A DNA stretch of 6,953 nt from an uncultured Dialister sp. Lineage in GTDB: Bacteria; Bacillota; Negativicutes; Veillonellales; Dialisteraceae. Both the position numbers and the translations under genes were made by a program. The stretch is from the NCBI RefSeq assembly GCF_900765565.1, contig NZ_CAAFRZ010000043.1, positions 1-6,953 on the forward strand. The letters are read 5' to 3'. The notes beneath the pieces were generated by a model that did no database searches, had not been told where the DNA came from, and was given only the letters and a program-made list of their open reading frames with translations. Every line of letters begins with the position of its first letter. The first letter of the stretch is position 1. This document shows, in pieces, positions 5,596 to 6,953 of the stretch.

Positions 5596-6255
5596 GTGAA
5601 GAGATTTCAAAAATGGGTCATCCTCATGGGGGTCTCTTTGGCCCTGTCGGCAGGCTTTACCAGCTATGCCAATGAACCCTACTACCTGAATGGGGATAAA
5701 ACCCTTCCTATGATACAGAATACCGGTGGTACTTATGGAGACGGGGCCACAGGCATATACATGGACCTGTCCACCATAGAGGTGGAAGATGTTTTTGAAG
5801 ATGGCCTCCAGGCCAAGGTGAAACTGGTGAATGTGGAGTCCGCCAATACCTGTACGGAAGACTGGATCCATGTGAGATACAGTGTGGATGGCAAAGCCTG
5901 GGCCCTGGGCAAAGACAGCCGGTGGCGGGAAATCCCATCGAACACCGATGATCCCGCATCCCTGGTGGTTTCTTTCATCCGCCAGGAAATGGGCGCGAGC
6001 GAACGGAGGGACATCCTTTCCGGTGAGATTTCCGCCATTATGGATAAGAAGCAGGATAATCCCGGAAAAGTGACTCCCGATGATGCGATTCCCCTCATCG
6101 ATGTGCAGGCTCCGCAGCAGGATGTGAAAAAGAAGGGGGCCGTGCAGAAGGCTGATAAGGAAAAGGATAATTCCGAACCGGTGACTGTGACGATTACAGA
6201 AGCGCCGCAGGTGGAAATCACCAGCAACCCGCCGGTGCAGGTAGATATTACATAA
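5596..6255 (+). CDS. Secreted or envelope protein of unknown function with signal peptide
   Basis: The 219-residue product has a clear Sec signal peptide. A basic start (residues 2-6, KRFQK) leads into a hydrophobic core (about 7-21) and a probable signal peptidase I site after SYA (residue 25). No lipobox cysteine is seen. The mature N-terminal part contains a Gly/Tyr-rich stretch and the strand-like segment GIYMDLSTIEVEDVFEDG. Two Lys/Asp/Glu-rich linkers (about 155-170 and 181-198) lead to a Val/Thr/Pro-rich tail with alternating hydrophobic residues (VTVTITEAPQVEITSNPPVQ). I do not recognise a domain. GTG at 5596 is chosen from SD spacing; an ATG three codons upstream at 5587 would have no spacer. 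The phosphoribosyltransferase gene follows after 36 bp without a terminator, so the two are probably co-transcribed, although one product is exported and the other cytoplasmic. Confidence 0.8.
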   Translation: MKRFQKWVILMGVSLALSAGFTSYANEPYYLNGDKTLPMIQNTGGTYGDGATGIYMDLSTIEVEDVFEDGLQAKVKLVNVESANTCTEDWIHVRYSVDGKAWALGKDSRWREIPSNTDDPASLVVSFIRQEMGASERRDILSGEISAIMDKKQDNPGKVTPDDAIPLIDVQAPQQDVKKKGAVQKADKEKDNSEPVTVTITEAPQVEITSNPPVQVDIT

Positions 6256-6291
6256 TTTTTTATGGCAAATCATTGATTCCAGAGGTGCATT

Positions 6292-6846
6292 ATGGCAAAA
6301 AGATTTTATGAGCTTCATGTAGCAGGCTGCACACGGCAGCTTCCGGTGCTGAATATTTCCGATACCCTGGCGATTGCGGGATTCGTTATCCTGGGGGATA
6401 CGGATATCGTGGTCAACTGCTCCAGGGAGTTGGCGGAAAAAATCCCAAAGGATACGGACGTCATCATGACTGCTGAAACGAAGGGGATTCCCCTGGCAGC
6501 GGAAATGGCGAGAATCCTCCATATGAAGCGGTATGTGGTGGCCCGGAAATCCGTAAAGGCCTATATGGAGAACCCTATCTGGGTGGAAGATGAGTCTATC
6601 ACCACCGCCGGTAAACAGCGGCTGTACCTGCAGGATGCGGACATCGAGCTTATGAAGGGGAAGAATGTGCTTCTGGTGGATGACGTCATCAGTACCGGCG
6701 GTTCCATGAAGGCCATGAAGCAGCTGGCAGAAAAGGCGGGAGCCCATGTGATTGGTGAAGCTGCCATTCTTGCAGAAGGAGATGCCGCCAAGCGGAAGGA
6801 TATTATCTATCTGGCACCGCTGCCCCTGTTTGACGCGGAAAAGTAA
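6292..6846 (+). CDS. Apt-like purine phosphoribosyltransferase family protein
   Basis: The 184-residue product is a type I phosphoribosyltransferase, a cytoplasmic enzyme class that joins a base to PRPP, usually for nucleotide salvage. The PRPP-binding signature VLLVDDVISTGGS lies at residues 126-138 with both acidic residues present. TAETKGIPLAAEMA (60-73) matches the pyrophosphate-loop region of adenine phosphoribosyltransferases, and VARKSVKAYM (83-92) lies where the Apt flexible loop begins. The N-terminus differs from the usual Apt start (the fixed-interval FPKEGI...FKDIT block is absent), so this is an Apt-related paralog rather than canonical Apt, and the substrate could be adenine or xanthine or the protein could be regulatory (compare the PurR C-terminal domain). 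AGAGGTG at 6281-6287 is the SD, 4 bp before ATG. It follows the secreted-protein gene closely; repeat D begins 12 bp after the stop and no T-run terminator is seen. Confidence 0.88.
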   Translation: MAKRFYELHVAGCTRQLPVLNISDTLAIAGFVILGDTDIVVNCSRELAEKIPKDTDVIMTAETKGIPLAAEMARILHMKRYVVARKSVKAYMENPIWVEDESITTAGKQRLYLQDADIELMKGKNVLLVDDVISTGGSMKAMKQLAEKAGAHVIGEAAILAEGDAAKRKDIIYLAPLPLFDAEK

Positions 6847-6858
6847 AGGGAAAAGGAC

Positions 6859-6953
6859 TGCGATATTTCAGTTTGTCGAGCTGATGGGGCGACGCTGGTG
6901 GGTAGAGTCATTCGTGCGGAGCTCCTAGCTGTTAGCTGCTAGCTTCTAGGAAA
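6859..6953 (+). repeat. Mosaic intergenic repeat, copy D (end module, cut by window end)
   Basis: This end module starts TGCGATATTTCAG, contains AGTCATTCGTG at 6906-6916 and ends in a 7-bp-unit tract and TCTAGGAAA at the window edge. It is the inverted partner of copy A at 1-95, with three differences in 95 bp. By analogy with copies B and C, an internal module is expected beyond the window end. Confidence 0.9.

Noticed and set aside
6256..6291. Terminator between the secreted-protein gene and the phosphoribosyltransferase gene, suggested by a T6 run at about 6255-6261
   Set aside because: No stem precedes the T run.

Overview
The window looks like a stretch of a Bacillota chromosome. Shine-Dalgarno sites are strong and AGGAGG-like, the tRNA gene encodes its own CCA end, and GC content is moderate. 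The gene set and style fit the Negativicutes (Dialister/Megasphaera-like), but that placement is an inference from general impression, not from a marker gene. All protein genes read on the + strand.

Layout. The window opens with a 95-bp repeat copy (A, inverted). A tRNA-Ser(GCU) gene with its own promoter and intrinsic terminator follows. Next come two DUF445 membrane-protein genes joined by an ATGA start/stop overlap. A second repeat element (B) starts 3 bp after the second DUF445 stop. After B lies an AT-rich gap holding a possible decayed minus-strand gene end and a potentially structured leader. The leader precedes two tandem, paralogous 272-residue genes of unknown function with coiled-coil character, closed by a strong intrinsic terminator. 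A third, larger repeat element (C) follows directly. Then come a small secreted protein with a GTG start and an Apt-like phosphoribosyltransferase, probably one transcript. The window ends in a fourth repeat copy (D), which is the near-exact inverted partner of copy A.

Functionally there are four transcription units: tRNA-Ser, the DUF445 pair, the paralog pair, and secreted protein plus phosphoribosyltransferase. Only the tRNA and the general reaction class of the phosphoribosyltransferase can be assigned with confidence. DUF445 is a recognised membrane family of unknown function. The paralog pair and the secreted protein are not recognised.

The most distinctive feature is the mosaic intergenic repeat family (A-D). 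It combines a conserved end module, an internal module of about 65 bp, and connecting tracts of a 7-bp tandem motif (AGCTAGM-like). These are arranged in both orientations, and three of the four copies lie within 3 to 60 bp of a gene end. No transposase or other known mobile-element gene is visible.
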